This document shows positions 1-8,232 of a stretch of DNA of 64,000 bases, in pieces. The stretch comes from Solirubrobacter ginsenosidimutans (GTDB lineage Bacteria; Actinomycetota; Thermoleophilia; Solirubrobacterales; Solirubrobacteraceae). The notes beneath the pieces are model-generated. The model did not search any database and had not been told where the DNA came from. It worked only from the letters and a program-made list of their open reading frames with translations. The stretch spans positions 248,001-312,000 of the forward strand of contig NZ_JAPDOD010000002.1 of assembly GCF_027587205.1 (NCBI RefSeq), in the 5' to 3' direction. A program made the translations under genes and the position numbers. Each line of letters opens with the position of its first letter. Positions within the stretch are counted from its first letter, which is position 1.

Positions 1-2
1 AG

Positions 3-422
3 CCGCGGGCCGGGGCAAAGCTGCTGTTGCGCGACGCACACATCGTGCTCACCCGCGCCGGCGGCGCCACGTGGGCGTGCCGACGCGGGACGACGCGCCG
101 CCTCGGGGATACGACCGACGCCTGGATCCTCAGCGACCGCAAGGTCGCCTACGTGCGTTCCGGCGCCGTGGGTGTGCTCGACGTCGCCAACGGCAAGTTC
201 CGCGAGCTGGAGAGCGGTGGCGGCCCGGTCGCGGCCAACGAGTGGGCGCAACTTGCCGGGACTCCGGTCGGTCTGCGCATCTGGCGTGCGAGCGGGCCGA
301 TGCCTGAGGGCGTCTCGCCGGACGTGGTCACGGCGGTCGCCCTCGGTGAAGGGGTCGGGGAGCGTTACGCCTACTGGCTGGACGCGGGCGGCGCGCCGCA
401 GTCGGCGGTCATCCCCTACTAG
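3..422 (+). CDS. C-terminal part of an unrecognised protein (5' end outside window)
   Basis: The reading frame is open from the first bases of the window, so the true start lies upstream; 139 residues are visible. I do not recognise the family. The stretch around residues 40-70 alternates hydrophobic and polar residues (VAYVRSGAVGVLDV), as beta-propeller blades do, but this is only suggestive. The gene ends in TAG 8 bp before the end of a convergent small gene. An internal TTG at 27 could be read as a start, but the frame continues upstream without a stop. Confidence 0.6.
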   Translation, partial: PRAGAKLLLRDAHIVLTRAGGATWACRRGTTRRLGDTTDAWILSDRKVAYVRSGAVGVLDVANGKFRELESGGGPVAANEWAQLAGTPVGLRIWRASGPMPEGVSPDVVTAVALGEGVGERYAYWLDAGGAPQSAVIPY

Positions 423-429
423 CGAGCGA

Positions 430-777
430 CTACTTCTGCTCGAGCTGCGCCTTGGCGGCGTCGAGCTGCTTCTGGGCCTCGGCCGGGATCGCCGTGTTGT
501 CGTCGACGCTGTCGATCGCCTTCGCGGCGGCGTCGTTGGCGTTGGCGACGAGCTCGTCGGCGTCGGATTGCGCCTTGGCGACATCGACGTCGGTCGTCGC
601 GGCCTTGGTGGCGTCCTGGGCGTTCTTCATCGCCTCACGCTGGTAGTCGAGCGTCTGCTGCGTGATGTCCTTGGCCGTCTTGGAGGCCTCGTTCGTGTTG
701 TGGTTGACGGCGACGAGGGTGCCGACGGCGATGACGGCGCTGACGCCGAGAGCAGCAATTCCGCGAACGATGAGCAT
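430..777 (-). CDS. Small alanine-rich membrane-anchored protein, unknown function
   Basis: A 115-residue protein with one N-terminal hydrophobic segment (about residues 3-24) followed by a soluble tail rich in Ala, Asp, Lys and Gln. The tail is likely helical or coiled-coil, with heptad-like Ala/Asp spacing from residue 45 to the end. It probably sits as an extracytoplasmic or anchored helical rod. The ATG at 777 is chosen because AAGGAA lies 9 nt upstream and the hydrophobic segment starts immediately. A much longer antisense frame runs through it into the next gene and is rejected. No family recognised. It is divergent from the acyl-CoA synthetase gene. Confidence 0.7.
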   Translation of the reverse strand: MLIVRGIAALGVSAVIAVGTLVAVNHNTNEASKTAKDITQQTLDYQREAMKNAQDATKAATTDVDVAKAQSDADELVANANDAAAKAIDSVDDNTAIPAEAQKQLDAAKAQLEQK

Positions 778-917
778 GGTGGTCTGTTCCTTGCGTTTCG
801 GGGGGTGTGGGGCGAGGGGAACTCTCTCTTTTTCACCCCCTGCGCATCGTGGAGTCACCCTGTCGGAAGGCTGGCGGTCGTCCGACACGAATCGTCGAGT
901 TGCCCGCCCGCTACGCC

Positions 918-923
918 TATGCT
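918..923 (+). promoter_or_regulatory. Probable -10 element for the acyl-CoA synthetase gene
   Basis: TATGCT lies 34 bp upstream of the GTG start. It is followed by a short leader containing AGGAGG just before the start, so this would be a leadered transcript. It sits in the 180-bp divergent gap (778-957). No clear operator was seen in that gap. Confidence 0.4.
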
Positions 924-957
924 TTTTCCCGGTCGGACGGATGACTGAGGAGGAGCC

Positions 958-2511
958 GTGACGTACGAGGAGGCCGTCGCCACCCACGAGTGGCGTGTCC
1001 CGGAGCGGTACAACATCGCCGAGGACGTGTGCGACAAGCACCCGGCCGACAAGCTCGCGATGATCCATGAACACTTCGACGGGACCGTCCGCGAGGTCCG
1101 CTGGGGTGAGCTGCAGGAGCTCTCGAATCGCTTCGCGAACGCGCTCACCGCGCTCGGCGTCGTCAAGGGCGACCGCGTCGCGATGCTGCTGCCGCCGACG
1201 CCCGAGACCGCGGCGGCGTTCTTCGGCACGTGGAAGACGGGCGCGATCCTGCTCTCGATGTCGGTGCTCTACGGCGACGACGGCATCCGCCATCGCGTCA
1301 GCGACTCGCAGGCCAAGGTGCTGGTGACCAACGCGGCGAACCGCGACCGCGTCGATTCGAACCTGGTCGAGCACGTGCTCGTACTCGATGACGATGTCTT
1401 CGCCAACGCCTCGCCGGAGTTCGAGCGGGTGGACACCCTCGCCGACGACCCGGCGCAGCTCTACTACACGTCCGGCACGACCGGGCTGGCGAAGGGGATC
1501 GTCCACGCGCATCGCTACCTGCTCGCGCACGAGGAGTTCGTCTACTGCCACGACGTGCAGGACGGCGAGCGCTTCCACGGGATGGGCGAGTGGGCGTGGG
1601 CGGCGGGCATCGCGCCACTGCTCGGTCCGTGGCGCTACGGCGCCGTCCAGCTCGTGCTCCAGCGCCAGGGCGGCTTCGACCCGCGCCAGCAGCTCGACTT
1701 CCTCTCCCGCCACGAGGCGACGAACGTCTTCACGACGCCGACCGCGATGCGCTCGATGATGACGATCCCGGACGCCGGCACCACGTATCCCGAGAAGTTC
1801 CGCGTGGTCTGCAGCGCGGGCGAGCCGCTGAACCCGGAGGCGATCCGCTGGTTCCGCGAGCAGTACGGGCTGACGGTGCTCGACTACTACGGGCTCACCG
1901 AGTCCTACCCGCTGGTCGCCAACTATCCGTTCATGGAGGTCCGCGAGGGCTCGATGGGCCGGCCGATGCCCGGCTGGGACGTGCAGATCCTCGACCCCGA
2001 CGAGCAGCCGGTCCCGCAGGGGGAGCGCGGGGAGATCTGCCTGCGCGCCCGCTCGAACCCGCACTATCCGCTCGGCTACTGGCGCAACGAGGAGGCGGCG
2101 AAGGAGACGTTCGGCGGGGACTGGTTCCACACCAAGGACGCCGCCAAGTTCGACGCGGACGGCTACGTCTGGTACGAGGGCCGCGCCGACGACGTGATCA
2201 TCGCGGCCGGGTACCGGATCGGCCCGTTCGAGGTCGAGTCGGCGTGCCTGGAACACCCGGCGGTCAAGGAAGCGGCGGCGGTCGCCTCGCCCGACGAGCG
2301 GCGTGGCAGCGTCGTCAAGGCGTTCATCGTGCTCGCCGACGGACACGCTGGCTCGGATGAGTTGGTACGCGACATCCAGTCCCATGTCCGGTCGCGGTTG
2401 TCCGCTTACGCCTACCCTCGGAAGATCGAGTTCGTCGACGACCTCCCGAAGACCCTGACCGGCAAGATCCGGCGCATCGAGTTGCGGCAGCGTGAGGCCG
2501 AAAGCGCCTAA
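958..2511 (+). CDS. AMP-forming acyl-CoA synthetase (AMP-binding enzyme)
   Basis: A 517-residue member of the acetyl-/medium-chain acyl-CoA synthetase family, which activates a carboxylic acid with ATP to an acyl-adenylate and then a CoA thioester. Seen: the P-loop-like motif YYTSGTTGLAKG at about residues 169-180, the YYGLTES motif near residue 315, the W-F-H-T-K-D/GR-A-D-D hinge region, and the C-terminal PKTLTGKI motif with the catalytic lysine. Substrate cannot be read; the layout is closest to medium-chain or benzoate-type ligases. GTG start with AGGAGG 4 nt upstream. The 3' end overlaps the next gene by 20 bp, so the two are translationally coupled. Confidence 0.9.
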   Translation: MTYEEAVATHEWRVPERYNIAEDVCDKHPADKLAMIHEHFDGTVREVRWGELQELSNRFANALTALGVVKGDRVAMLLPPTPETAAAFFGTWKTGAILLSMSVLYGDDGIRHRVSDSQAKVLVTNAANRDRVDSNLVEHVLVLDDDVFANASPEFERVDTLADDPAQLYYTSGTTGLAKGIVHAHRYLLAHEEFVYCHDVQDGERFHGMGEWAWAAGIAPLLGPWRYGAVQLVLQRQGGFDPRQQLDFLSRHEATNVFTTPTAMRSMMTIPDAGTTYPEKFRVVCSAGEPLNPEAIRWFREQYGLTVLDYYGLTESYPLVANYPFMEVREGSMGRPMPGWDVQILDPDEQPVPQGERGEICLRARSNPHYPLGYWRNEEAAKETFGGDWFHTKDAAKFDADGYVWYEGRADDVIIAAGYRIGPFEVESACLEHPAVKEAAAVASPDERRGSVVKAFIVLADGHAGSDELVRDIQSHVRSRLSAYAYPRKIEFVDDLPKTLTGKIRRIELRQREAESA

Positions 2512-4966
2512 GGCGCCCACTCGCGCGCTGCTGCCGCAGCCGGTGGCCCGGATCGTCGGGTTGGCGGCGCTGGGCGCGCTCGGGGCCTTGGAGTGGCAGC
2601 GGCTCGTCGGGGGCCTGAGCTCCGGACGGGCGCTGTTGTGGGTGCTCGTCGCGTTGGGCGCGGCGGCGGCCGTGCTCGGCGCCGAGCGCCTTCCCGCCGG
2701 GCGGCTGCGGGTGCTCGCGCTCCCCGCGGTGACCGTGATCGCGCTGTTCCTCGGCTACTGGCTCTCTGGCGCCGGGTTGAAGCTCTTGAAGCCGCACGGG
2801 TGGGACGATCTGCTGTCCGGGCTCGGCGGCGGCCTGCAGGCGCTGGGGACGGTGCGCATGCCCTACGTGAGCGCGGATCCGTGGCCGCGGATCGTGCTCG
2901 AGCTGCTCGGCGCCGAGTTGCTGATCCTCGCCGGGCTGCTGACGTTCTGGCCGCGCTCGCCGCGGGCAGGGGACGCGCGCGTGCCGCTGACGCCACCGGA
3001 GCGCGGCTATCCCTTCGTCGCGGTCGCGGTGCTGTTCGTCGTCGTCGCCTCGCCGGTGATCTCGCTGGGCGGAACCGCCTCGTCGCTCCTGCTCGGGCTC
3101 GGTCTGGCGGCGCTGACGGTCGTCTTCCTGTGGCTCGAGCGGCTCCCGTTGCGGCCCGGATTGGGGGTCGCGGGGCTGATCGCGGTCGCGCTGCTGGGCG
3201 CGCTGCCCATCGCCGCGGCGGCCGACCGCGGGCAGCCGTGGTTCGACTATCGCTCGTTCGCCGAGAGCCTGGGGCCGGATGACCCGGTGCGCTTCTCGTG
3301 GAATCAGAGCTACGGGCCGATCACCTGGCCGCGCGACGGCAACGAGATCATGCGCGTGTCCTCCAAAGAGCCGCTGTATTGGAAGGCGCGCAACCTCGAC
3401 GTCTTCTTCAAGGATGGGTGGACGACGCGCTCGGAGCCGCTCGACCCCGGCCCGGATCCGCTCTTCTCGCTCGACCTGCCGGACGATGTCCAGGACGCGC
3501 CGGCTTCGTGGACGCACACGGTCTCGGTCTCGATCCGGCGGATGCGGATCCGCGACGTGATCGGCGCCGGGACGACGGAGTCGATCACGGACGGCTCGCG
3601 CGGCGTCGAGCAGGGCATCTCGCCCGGCACGTGGGACGCGCCGAGCGTGCTGCGCCGCGGCGATTCCTATACGGCGAAAGTCTACGTTCCGACGCCGACG
3701 CAGGAGCAGCTCGCCGACGCCACGACCGGCGCGGTCGAGCGCCAGCCCGACGAGCGCGTGATCACGGTCCCGTTCAAGCCGAGCGAGGTCAGGTCGATCC
3801 CCCGCAGCGCCGCGAGCATCATCGCCAAGACCAAGGCGGGCCCGATCACGGACGCCGAGGTGCATTTCAGCTCCTGGGAGGGCGTCGGTGCCGACCGCGT
3901 CTCCTTCCCTGGCACGGGGCGCTCGGACTTCGACGTCGACTCCGTGATGAGGCGCTCGATCTACGAGCAGACGTGGGAGCTCTCGAAGAAGCTCAAGAGC
4001 GAGTCAGCGCAGCCGATGGACTACGTCCGCGCCGTCTACGACTACCTGCACGGGCCGTCGTTCCGCTACGTCGAGCGCCCGCCGCAGCCACCGGCGGGTC
4101 AGGCGCCGCTGGAGTACTTCATCAACCAGACCCACGAGGGCTACTGCCAGCACTACGCGGGCGCGATGGCGCTGATGCTGCGCATGGCCGGGATCCCGGC
4201 GCGCGTGGCGACCGGCTTCTCCCCCGGCGGCTTCTCGGCGCGCAAGAAGGCCTGGATCGTGCGCGACACCGACGCCCACGCGTGGGTCGAGGTGTGGTTC
4301 GACAAGTACGGCTGGGTCACGATCGACCCGACCCCCAACGCGACGCCCGCGCGTTCGCAGATCGCCGCGCTCGCGCCGCTCCGGGGCGCCTCGCCGCCGC
4401 CCGCCGCGGCCGACACCGGCGCCGCCGACGCGGCGGCCAACACCGAGAAGCCGAACATCTCGGTGCGCCCGGAGCTGCGGCTCGGCGTCGACGAGCCGAT
4501 CTCGGGCGCAACGGCCAGCGATAGCGGCGGGATCTCGTTCTGGATCTGGGCGCTCGGCGTGCTCGTCGTGGCGGTCATCGTGCTCGCGGTGGCGCTCTTC
4601 CTGCGCCGCCCGCGCGGGAAGACGCCGATGGACCGGGCGATCAACGAGGTCGAGAACGCCTTGGAACGCGTGGGCCGGCCGGTGACCGTCGGCACCACGA
4701 TGACCCAGCTCGAACGCCGCCTCGGCTCACATTCGCCCGAGGTGAAGGCCTATCTGGCGGCGTTGGCCGCGGGTCGCTACGCCCTCTCACCGCCGCCGTT
4801 GCCGCGCAGCGGCCGGCGGGCGCTGCGGCGAGCCCTGGCGCAGGGCCTCGGGTTCGGCGGCGGGTTGCGGGCGCTGTGGGCGCTGCCGCCGCGTGTCGAG
4901 CGCCCGGCTCGCGAGCCGCGGTCGCGGACCTTCGAGGTCGACACGACGGTGCGGGTTCAGAGCTGA
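2492..4966 (+). CDS. TgpA-like membrane transglutaminase (DUF3488/transglutaminase core)
   Basis: An 824-residue protein. The N-terminal about 220 residues hold several hydrophobic segments. A large extracytoplasmic region ends in a transglutaminase-like core: GYCQHYAGAM with Cys552, DAHAWVEVWF with His596 and TIDPTPN with Asp612, the expected Cys-His-Asp triad. One more membrane helix follows (about 680-705) and then a cytoplasmic C-terminal domain of DUF4129 type. In actinobacteria such genes usually stand beside a MoxR ATPase and a DUF58 protein; here the partner is an acyl-CoA synthetase. GTG start overlaps the upstream gene. Substrate unknown. Confidence 0.85.
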   Translation: MRPKAPKAPTRALLPQPVARIVGLAALGALGALEWQRLVGGLSSGRALLWVLVALGAAAAVLGAERLPAGRLRVLALPAVTVIALFLGYWLSGAGLKLLKPHGWDDLLSGLGGGLQALGTVRMPYVSADPWPRIVLELLGAELLILAGLLTFWPRSPRAGDARVPLTPPERGYPFVAVAVLFVVVASPVISLGGTASSLLLGLGLAALTVVFLWLERLPLRPGLGVAGLIAVALLGALPIAAAADRGQPWFDYRSFAESLGPDDPVRFSWNQSYGPITWPRDGNEIMRVSSKEPLYWKARNLDVFFKDGWTTRSEPLDPGPDPLFSLDLPDDVQDAPASWTHTVSVSIRRMRIRDVIGAGTTESITDGSRGVEQGISPGTWDAPSVLRRGDSYTAKVYVPTPTQEQLADATTGAVERQPDERVITVPFKPSEVRSIPRSAASIIAKTKAGPITDAEVHFSSWEGVGADRVSFPGTGRSDFDVDSVMRRSIYEQTWELSKKLKSESAQPMDYVRAVYDYLHGPSFRYVERPPQPPAGQAPLEYFINQTHEGYCQHYAGAMALMLRMAGIPARVATGFSPGGFSARKKAWIVRDTDAHAWVEVWFDKYGWVTIDPTPNATPARSQIAALAPLRGASPPPAAADTGAADAAANTEKPNISVRPELRLGVDEPISGATASDSGGISFWIWALGVLVVAVIVLAVALFLRRPRGKTPMDRAINEVENALERVGRPVTVGTTMTQLERRLGSHSPEVKAYLAALAAGRYALSPPPLPRSGRRALRRALAQGLGFGGGLRALWALPPRVERPAREPRSRTFEVDTTVRVQS

Positions 4967-5329
4967 TCAGGCGGGCGGGCCGGCGTGGCCCGCGAGCACG
5001 ACCCATTCGCCGGCGCGCTCGACGAACACGAACGTCACGTGCATGTCGTGGGCGCCGGGCTCGCCCGCCCGCTCGAACTCGTCGTGCATCACACCGGTGA
5101 GCACCGCGACCTCGCCCGCGACGACGAGCTCGGGCGCGACGAGGTCCTGCGCCCGCCACACCAGCGCCCCGCCGGTGTTCCCGGCGATATACGCCTCGAG
5201 GTCGCGCACGTCGCCGCGAGGGGTCGTGAAGCGGAAGTCGGGATGGTGCACGGCGCGCAGCTCGGCCGCGTCGCGCGCGACGAGGGCGGCGGAGCGGCGG
5301 CGCACGACGGCGAGGATCGCTTCGATCAT
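4967..5329 (-). CDS. SnoaL/NTF2-like small protein (DUF4440 type)
   Basis: 120 residues with the cone-shaped NTF2-like pattern: an N-terminal helix (IEAILAVVRRRSAALVARDAAELRAVHHPDFRF), then a TPRGDV turn and beta strands (VVAGEVAVLTGVMHDEF, HVTFVFVERAGEWVVLAGHA). Family members bind or isomerise small molecules, or have no known activity. It lies 27 bp downstream of the thyX-like gene in the same direction, so it is probably cotranscribed. It converges on the transglutaminase gene, whose stop abuts it. Confidence 0.75.
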   Translation of the reverse strand: MIEAILAVVRRRSAALVARDAAELRAVHHPDFRFTTPRGDVRDLEAYIAGNTGGALVWRAQDLVAPELVVAGEVAVLTGVMHDEFERAGEPGAHDMHVTFVFVERAGEWVVLAGHAGPPA

Positions 5330-5356
5330 GAGGCGCTGCCGCTCAGCCGCGTCGCC

Positions 5357-6937
5357 TCAGGCCGTCAGCGACGCGCGGCGCGACTCGCCGCGGATCTCGG
5401 CCAGGATCCGCTCCAGGCGCGGCTCGGACGAGTGGTCGACGTAGCGCATCGTCGCCGCGACCGCCGGGTGACGCTGCTCGATCGCGGTGTGCATCGCTTG
5501 CGCGACCGCGCGGTAGGACGCGTGGCCTTCGCGGGCGGAGCGCAGCTCGGTGAGGTGCATCGCCTCGCGCGCGTTGAGGTCCAGGACGTAGCGGATGCGG
5601 TAGCCGAGGCACAGCGCGTACGGGGCGGCTTCTTGGTGACCCGCTTCGCGCAGGCGCTCGTACTCGGCGCGGGAACGCTCCAGGGCGCGCTCGTAGAGCT
5701 CGCCGCAGCCGGCGTCCGCGACCTCCTCGGGGATCTCGGCGCCGAGATCCGGCGTCAGCGGCTGCCACTGGACGGTCAGCATGCGATGGCGCTGCAGGTC
5801 GCGGAACGCGCCGTAGTCGGAGACGATCTCGAAGCGGTAGCGCAGCGCCTCGAAGCCGCGGCCCGGGCGGTGGCGGCGGTTGCTGCGCTCGCCGACGAGG
5901 TCGGCGAGCATCCGCGCGCGCTCGTCGTCGCTGAGGTGCTCGACCGCGCTCAGCGCACTGGCCTCGGGCGTGCCCGCGGCCTCGAAGAGCAGCGCGGCGA
6001 GCAGGCGGTTCTCGTCCCCGTCCACGTGCACGAGCTCGACTGAGGAGCGCGCCTCGCCGGCCTCGTCGCGGTCGAGGCCGAGGCGCTCCGCCCAGCGCCG
6101 CTCCGCGGCACGGCGCTCGCTCAGGTAGTCGATCCAGACGTCACCGCGCCCCGGGCGCTCGATGCGCGAGACGAAGCTCGGGATGACGGCCTTGACCGCC
6201 TCGAGCATGCGCTGCCCGCAGACGCGCGCCTCGGGCAGCGGGTGCGCGAGCAGGTGCATGATCAGCTGCTCGTACGCCTGGCCGCTCGCGTAGATGCCCA
6301 TGTGCGAGAGCGAGGCGGCGGGGAGGAGGCCGCGCAACAGGTCCAGCGCCTTGGCCTTGACCGCGCGGCGGCGGACGGCCTCCGACTCGCCGGGCGTGGT
6401 GGGGAACGTCTCGTCCACCCACGCGCTCACGCGCGGCAGGGCCTCCGAGTAGGCGGCGAACAGCGCGTCCATCGACGCGACGTACTCGGGGCCGAGCTCC
6501 GCGTCGCGGTGGTAGCGGTAGCCGCCGCCCGGCATCGGCGCGTCGTAGGCGATGTAGCGGGTGGACTGCTCGAGGTAGGACGCCAGGCGCGGGCGCTGGA
6601 GCAGCTTCGTGAGCACGTTCGAGCACCACTCGACCGCGATGTGCGCGCCGCCGAGCTGCGCCACCGAGTCATCGCCATAACCCACGAAGATCCGCTCGAA
6701 GAGCTCCGCCGCGCGGCCGCCCTCGACGTCGTCTGCGGCGTGGGCCTCACGCTGCGGGAGCGAATCCGCGAACTCGTCCAAGAACAGGCGCCGCAGCGTG
6801 CCCGGGTACCGCGAGTAGCGGGCGAACATGGCGCCCTTCACGGTTTCCGGCAGGTCCACGAGCGCGAACACCGGCCCGTCCACGTTGGAGAAATGCGGCG
6901 CCAGGCGGGCGCGTTCGGGCGCGGTGAACTCTTCCAC
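5357..6937 (-). CDS. FAD-dependent thymidylate synthase, two ThyX-like halves in one chain
   Basis: ThyX methylates dUMP to dTMP with methylene-THF and FAD. Normal ThyX is about 220-260 residues and acts as a homotetramer; this protein has 526 residues and looks like two fused ThyX domains. The N-half carries RPRLASYLEQS (residues 115-125), which fits the ThyX signature RxR-x7-S although the middle His is Pro. The C-half carries RHRMLTVQWQP (385-395), which keeps RHR but has Pro where Ser is expected, and a ThyX-like C-terminal helix (YRIRYVLDLNAREAMHLTELR). GTG start with TAGGGT ending 6 nt upstream, so leaderless transcription is likely. No thyA is seen in the window. Confidence 0.8.
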   Translation of the reverse strand: MEEFTAPERARLAPHFSNVDGPVFALVDLPETVKGAMFARYSRYPGTLRRLFLDEFADSLPQREAHAADDVEGGRAAELFERIFVGYGDDSVAQLGGAHIAVEWCSNVLTKLLQRPRLASYLEQSTRYIAYDAPMPGGGYRYHRDAELGPEYVASMDALFAAYSEALPRVSAWVDETFPTTPGESEAVRRRAVKAKALDLLRGLLPAASLSHMGIYASGQAYEQLIMHLLAHPLPEARVCGQRMLEAVKAVIPSFVSRIERPGRGDVWIDYLSERRAAERRWAERLGLDRDEAGEARSSVELVHVDGDENRLLAALLFEAAGTPEASALSAVEHLSDDERARMLADLVGERSNRRHRPGRGFEALRYRFEIVSDYGAFRDLQRHRMLTVQWQPLTPDLGAEIPEEVADAGCGELYERALERSRAEYERLREAGHQEAAPYALCLGYRIRYVLDLNAREAMHLTELRSAREGHASYRAVAQAMHTAIEQRHPAVAATMRYVDHSSEPRLERILAEIRGESRRASLTA

Positions 6938-6975
6938 CCCTCGACCCTAGCGAGCAAATCGGCAGAATCCGACGG

Positions 6976-7374
6976 ATGGCGATTCCGGTTTCTGGAGTTA
7001 GCGAGCTCGTCCTCGAGGTCGTCGACCTCGAGGCCTCCGAAGCGTTCTACGCGGGCGCGCTCGGGTTTCCGGTCGTCGACCGCTGGCCCGATCGCGAGGC
7101 GATCTGGGTCATGGCCGGCGACCGTACCCGCATCGGCCTCTGGCGCCCGCAGGTCGGGCTGGAGAAGGGCCGCGGCGGCGTGCACGTGCACTTCGCGATG
7201 CACATCGCCGAGGCCGACTACGACGCCGCGGTGGCCGAGCTGCGGGCCAAAGGCCTGGAGGTCGCCGAGCACGCCTTCGGCGCCTACCAGCATTCGCGCG
7301 CCGCCTACGTCAACGATCCCGACGGCCACCTGGTCGAGTTCTGGACCTGGGACGTGGCGCACCACCTGGATTAG
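6976..7374 (+). CDS. VOC-family (glyoxalase/bleomycin-resistance fold) protein
   Basis: 132 residues with the paired beta-alpha-beta-beta-beta modules of the vicinal-oxygen-chelate fold. The first module begins VSELVLEVVDLEASEAFYAGALGFPVV. The second ends in the typical YVNDPDGHLVEFW, whose Glu is a usual metal ligand. The substrate is not predictable. No Shine-Dalgarno is present; CAGAAT lies 7 nt before the ATG. It is divergent from the thyX-like gene and overlaps the convergent SDR gene by 4 bp. Confidence 0.85.
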   Translation: MAIPVSGVSELVLEVVDLEASEAFYAGALGFPVVDRWPDREAIWVMAGDRTRIGLWRPQVGLEKGRGGVHVHFAMHIAEADYDAAVAELRAKGLEVAEHAFGAYQHSRAAYVNDPDGHLVEFWTWDVAHHLD

Positions 7375-8129
7375 ATATGCATCCCGCCTGAGACCTCGAT
7401 GCGCTGGCCCGTGACCCAGTGGTTGCCCTCGCCCAGCAGGGCGGCGATGGCCGGGCCGATGTCGTCGGCGACCGCGTAGCGTCCGAGGGCGGTGATGGAT
7501 GCGATCTGCTCCTGGAAGTTCGGGTTGTCGCGCAGCAGGCCGTCGCTGAAGTCGGTCGCGACGGCGCCGGGGGCGATCACGTTGACGGTGATGCCGCGCG
7601 CCCCGAGCTCCGCCGCCAGGTAGCGCGTCATCACCTCGACGGCAGCCTTGACCGAGCCGTAGGTCATCCGCTCCGGGTACGTGAGCCGGGTGAGGCCGCT
7701 CGAGAGGTTGACGATCGAGCCGCCGTCGGCGAGCAGCTGGTTCAGGGCCTGGGTGAGGAACAGGACGCCCTTGAAGTGGACGTCGACGAGCGCGTCGAAG
7801 TCCTCCTCGGTGATCGTCGCCAGCATGCCGCCGCGCGACATCCCGCCGTTGTTGACGAGAAAGTCGAACGTATCGCGGGCCCACGTGGCGTTCAGCGTCT
7901 CGCGGACGGTGGCGGCGAAGGCGGGGAAGGACGAGATGCCTCCGACGTCGAGCTGCAGTGCGACCGCCTTGCGGCCCAGCGCCTCGAGCTCGGAGACGAC
8001 GCCGGCGGCTTCGCCGGCGTTGGTGAGGTAGGTGATGATCACGTCGACGCCGTCCTGGGCGAGGTGCAGCGCGGTGCTGCGCCCGATGCCGCGGTTGCCG
8101 CCGGTGATGAGTGCGATCTTGGAGGGCAT
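7371..8129 (-). CDS. Short-chain dehydrogenase/reductase (SDR)
   Basis: 252 residues of a classical SDR that oxidises or reduces a carbonyl/alcohol with NAD(P). Seen: the nucleotide-binding TGGNRGIG (9-16), the NNGG strand motif, a catalytic S-x-Y-x3-K region (YGSVKAAVE, with Ser in LSSGLTRL), and the C-terminal IEVSGG(M). It is divergent from an MmyB-like regulator, an arrangement known to recur for this regulator family, so the regulator probably controls it. A 9-bp inverted repeat lies in the shared upstream gap. Confidence 0.9.
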   Translation of the reverse strand: MPSKIALITGGNRGIGRSTALHLAQDGVDVIITYLTNAGEAAGVVSELEALGRKAVALQLDVGGISSFPAFAATVRETLNATWARDTFDFLVNNGGMSRGGMLATITEEDFDALVDVHFKGVLFLTQALNQLLADGGSIVNLSSGLTRLTYPERMTYGSVKAAVEVMTRYLAAELGARGITVNVIAPGAVATDFSDGLLRDNPNFQEQIASITALGRYAVADDIGPAIAALLGEGNHWVTGQRIEVSGGMHI

Positions 8130-8176
8130 GGCAGCGATGGTCGGTCCCCCTCGACGCCGCGAAAAGAGGTCGCTTC

Positions 8177-8201
8177 AGCCAGGGACGGACAATCCCTGGC
8201 T
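8177..8201. promoter_or_regulatory. Perfect 9-bp inverted repeat, likely operator of the SDR/MmyB-like pair
   Basis: AGCCAGGGA (8177-8185) and TCCCTGGCT (8193-8201) are perfect inverted arms around a 7-nt spacer, placed in the 103-bp gap between the divergent genes. Established knowledge: MmyB-like regulators are often encoded divergently from SDR genes. Inference: this is the site bound by the regulator at 8233. A shorter CGTCC/GGACG repeat overlaps the proposed -10 of the regulator gene. Confidence 0.55.
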
Positions 8202-8232
8202 AATCGCCGGATCACGTCCGATACTGGACGGC

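Noticed and set aside
430..2520. 696-residue minus-strand frame over the acyl-CoA synthetase
   Set aside because: Only its last 115 codons form a protein-like sequence with a ribosome site; the rest is antisense to a clear synthetase.
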